DNA from: Gammaproteobacteria bacterium
GTDB lineage: Bacteria; Pseudomonadota; Gammaproteobacteria; Eutrophobiales; Eutrophobiaceae
Direction of reading: 5' to 3'
DNA length: 64,000 nucleotides
Assembly (NCBI GenBank): GCA_011772965.1
Contig: WVYN01000050.1
Coordinates: 91,029 to 155,028 of the forward strand
Each line of letters begins with the position of its first letter. Positions within the stretch are counted from its first letter, which is position 1. Positions 62,114 to 64,000 of the stretch are shown piece after piece. Both the position numbers and the translations under genes were made by a program. Below the pieces are notes generated by a model. The model was given only the letters and a program-made list of their open reading frames with translations, ran no database searches and was not told the origin of the DNA.

Positions 62114-62617
62114 ATGATTATATATAATTATATCATCATTTTAACCATGTTGTTTCTGGTGTCTTGCGAAAACAATATTGATCCTGAAATTCTGTTTAAC
62201 AAAGGGAAATATGAATCTGCATATGGCAAATGGTTTCCACTGGCTGAAAATAATGACTTAAAGGCATTGAATTACATCGGTATACACCATTATCTTGGTC
62301 TGGGCACAAGGAAGGATTACAAGAAAGCTCGAGAATGGTTTGAAAAGGCTGCAACCCAGGGATATCCAGATGCACAGTTTAATCTAGGGTTGTTATATGA
62401 AAAAGGTCTGGGAGTCGAAAATGATTACAACATGGCATTTATGTGGTTCTTTGCCGCATACGAGCAGGGAAATGATAATGCATTAAATCATATGAAAGAT
62501 ATTGCTCAAAGCCATAAGCTGATGCCGAATCAAATGACTTATGCTACTCGACTTGCAGAATCTTATATTTTCAATCGTGTAGAAAGAAAAGAAAAAGCGC
62601 CTACTATAAATTATTGA
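62114..62617 (+). CDS. SEL1-repeat lipoprotein
   Basis: A 167-residue protein. Signal peptide with lipobox LVSC near residue 18. Sel1-like repeats cover residues of about 45-135 (LNYIGIHHYLGLGTRKDYKK, ARQ-type helix AREWFEKAATQGYPDAQFNL and GLLYEKGLGVENDYNMAFMW). Sel1 repeats mediate protein contacts. No gene-context clue to a partner. Confidence 0.85.
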   Translation: MIIYNYIIILTMLFLVSCENNIDPEILFNKGKYESAYGKWFPLAENNDLKALNYIGIHHYLGLGTRKDYKKAREWFEKAATQGYPDAQFNLGLLYEKGLGVENDYNMAFMWFFAAYEQGNDNALNHMKDIAQSHKLMPNQMTYATRLAESYIFNRVERKEKAPTINY

Positions 62618-62637
62618 GAAAAATATGATAATTGAAC

Positions 62638-62934
62638 ATGAGTAATCAGAAATTTCCCTTATTGGCCGCAGGCCTGGGGTTTCTTCTTGCCCTTGTTTTC
62701 ATCCAGTCTGGATCGCGACAATCCGGATTAACTGATGGTCTCCCGTTGCTGACTTTGCTCTTTTTATGTGAAATCGGGTTGATTGTCACTCTCATAGGTG
62801 GTGTTATGTCAGGAATCCTATGGTTCAAAAACCGACATAATTTTGCCATGTTAATGAATACCATAATTTGTCTGATTCTTAGCATTTATTTCATAATGAC
62901 GGGCATTTATATCTGGTCGAATCAGGTAACATAA
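62638..62934 (+). CDS. small three-helix membrane protein
   Basis: A 98-residue protein. Start taken at ATG 62638; a TTG two codons earlier is an alternative. Three hydrophobic segments: LLAAGLGFLLALVFIQSG, LLFLCEIGLIVTLIGGVM and IICLILSIYFIMTGIYIW. Probably an inner-membrane protein of unknown function. It lies 20 bp after the SEL1 gene on the same strand. Confidence 0.7.
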   Translation: MSNQKFPLLAAGLGFLLALVFIQSGSRQSGLTDGLPLLTLLFLCEIGLIVTLIGGVMSGILWFKNRHNFAMLMNTIICLILSIYFIMTGIYIWSNQVT

Positions 62935-63081
62935 TACAGAGAACTATTGCAGATGTGTCCTGTCAGATTATCTGAGAAAAAATTCACAACCCGAAATATG
63001 GAAAAGGTCTGTATCTTGCAAAAACAGGTTATGAATTAGATTATTTTTTATTTTAAAGACAGAAATCCGGTATCATTAATT

Positions 63082-63741
63082 ATGAAACAATCATTCGCTA
63101 AATATATCTTAGAAATTTGCCTGGTGCTCATTCTGGCAGGTTGTACCACGTTAAATCCGGAAACAGGTGAAAGAGAGCCCAACAGGACCGGTACAGGGGC
63201 AACTGTTGGTGCCGCATCCGGAGCCTTGATTGGCTTCATTATTGGTGATGATGTCAAATCAGCCATCATCGGTGCCGGGGTAGGGGGATTAACTGGTGCC
63301 GCAGTAGGACATTACATGGATGAACAGGAAAGAAAACTTCGTGAAGACTTGGATGGTACAGGTGTTGTGGTAACCCGTGCTGGAGATAATATCCAGTTAA
63401 AAATGCCTTCCAGCATTACATTTGACTCAGGTATGGCAGTAATCAAGCCTGAATTTCATCGGGTATTGGATGACATCGGAGATACATTGGTCAAATATGA
63501 ATCAACAGTGATTCAGGTGGCGGGTCATACCGACAGCGTAGGTTCCGCAGAATATAATCAGCAACTCTCCATCAATCGTGCAAATAGTGTCAAGGATTAC
63601 CTCGTTAGGGATGGTGTTATAGCACAAAGGCTTCTTACTACAGGTTATGGTGAATCAGCTCCCATAGCGGATAATGCTACAGCGGAAGGCAGGCAACAAA
63701 ACCGCCGGGTTGAAATAACCGTTCAGCCGCTGACTAAATAA
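63082..63741 (+). CDS. OmpA-family outer-membrane lipoprotein (YiaD-like)
   Basis: A 219-residue protein. Lipobox LILAGC near residue 20; glycine-rich segment (TGATVGAASGALIGFIIGDD, then GAGVGGLTGAAVGHYM) at about 38-80; OmpA C-terminal peptidoglycan-binding domain at about 105-215 with VIQVAGHTDSVGSAEYNQQL, RANSVKDYL and AEGRQQNRRVEI. The layout matches YiaD. It anchors the outer membrane to peptidoglycan. A terminator follows at 63759-63787. Confidence 0.93.
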   Translation: MKQSFAKYILEICLVLILAGCTTLNPETGEREPNRTGTGATVGAASGALIGFIIGDDVKSAIIGAGVGGLTGAAVGHYMDEQERKLREDLDGTGVVVTRAGDNIQLKMPSSITFDSGMAVIKPEFHRVLDDIGDTLVKYESTVIQVAGHTDSVGSAEYNQQLSINRANSVKDYLVRDGVIAQRLLTTGYGESAPIADNATAEGRQQNRRVEITVQPLTK

Positions 63742-63758
63742 ATCAGATTTAAATGACT

Positions 63759-63787
63759 AAAAAATCCCCCGCATGCAGGGATTTTTT
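63759..63787. terminator. rho-independent terminator after the OmpA-family gene
   Basis: An AAAAATCCC / GGGATTTTT stem with a CCGCATGCA loop is followed by T residues on the plus strand. A-rich sequence on the left means it could also end the convergent Hsp20-like gene. Confidence 0.85.
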
Positions 63788-63827
63788 TATTTTCTCATTT
63801 TCTGGACACTCGGGTTTTTATTGAGAA

Positions 63828-64000
63828 TCAGAATTTTATAGGTATTTTATATGCTTTGACTTTTTCTGTTTTAGGTATTCTTATTTCAAGCACACCGTTT
63901 TTGCTTTTTGCTTCTATTTTATCCTCTACGTTATATATGAATTTTTGCCGATAAGCCTAGTCCAGCAAAAATGATATTTTTGCGTTTATCCGATAGCTCT
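63828..64000 (-). pseudogene. Hsp20/IbpA-type small heat-shock protein gene, partial and frameshifted
   Basis: On the minus strand the frame ending at TGA 63828 reads AYRQKFIYNVEDKIEAKSKN, then GVLEIRIPKTEKVKAYKIPI, the end of an alpha-crystallin domain with its GVLxIxIPK signature. The N-terminal side continues in another frame as ELSDKRKNIIFAGL, joined near 63956; removing one G from GGACTAGGCTTATCGG restores G-L-A-Y-R, as in IbpA-type proteins. So the gene has a +1 frameshift, or there is a sequencing error, and it runs off the right edge. Confidence 0.7.

Overview
The window reads as chromosomal DNA of a gammaproteobacterium with a tetrahydromethanopterin (H4MPT) and methylofuran-linked C1 pathway. 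The neighbours support this: an HdfR-type LysR regulator, a NrdA with two apparent ATP-cones, MltF, HtpX, a TrhO rhodanese, a napEFDABC operon, and FNR-, Fur-, NrdR- and DnaA-type sites. I saw no rRNA, tRNA, CRISPR array or insertion sequence. The genus cannot be named from the sequence alone.

Region 1 (1-11,534, minus strand) holds two paralogous sets of formylmethanofuran dehydrogenase / formyltransferase genes. The upstream set is fwdD-fhcB1-fhcA1-fhcD1-fhcC1, followed by a 7Fe-type ferredoxin and an FprA-type ferredoxin-NADP reductase. The downstream set is fhcB2-fhcA2-fhcD2-fhcC2, with fhcC2 cut by the left edge. FhcB1 keeps the iron-sulfur cysteines, a CHG motif where archaeal FwdB has its Mo/W ligand, and an RGH motif, and a separate FwdD-like subunit lies beside it. 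FhcB2 has lost CHG (MHS instead) and RGH. The first set therefore looks like a real redox formyl-methylofuran dehydrogenase, and the second like the hydrolytic methylotroph complex. This is the most interesting system in the window.

Region 2 (11,786-23,150, mostly plus) supplies cofactors and the remaining C1 enzymes: beta-RFAP synthase, MtdB, Mch, Fae, two ATP-grasp ligases, a CitG-like protein, a divergent HisA-like protein, MfnD-, MfnF- and MfnE-like methylofuran enzymes, and PabB. With region 1 it covers formaldehyde to formyl-methylofuran and then to formate or CO2.

Region 3 (23,163-32,991) holds MltF, a small unknown ORF, nrdAB with a NrdR tandem box and a DnaA box upstream, a DUF547 protein, a CDGSH iron-sulfur protein and a molybdopterin oxidoreductase. 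Region 4 (33,000-39,304) is a periplasmic nitrate reductase operon lying between a broken 5' copy and an intact copy of an Anbu proteasome-like peptidase gene. Region 5 (38,543-45,122) is the Anbu / transglutaminase-DUF2126 / alpha-E / circularly permuted ATP-grasp cluster.

Region 6 (45,253-64,000) is mixed: a MscS-like / MgtE-CBS / MgtE operon, cyclic-di-GMP proteins, pirin, HdfR, HtpX, TrhO, parvulin, an MFS transporter, small periplasmic proteins, an AT-rich glycosyltransferase, and an OmpA-like lipoprotein. Gene decay is visible at 52.8-54.8 kb (an AspA-family fragment, a MoxR/CoxE deletion remnant, an apparently orphan Fur box) and at the right edge (a frameshifted Hsp20 gene).
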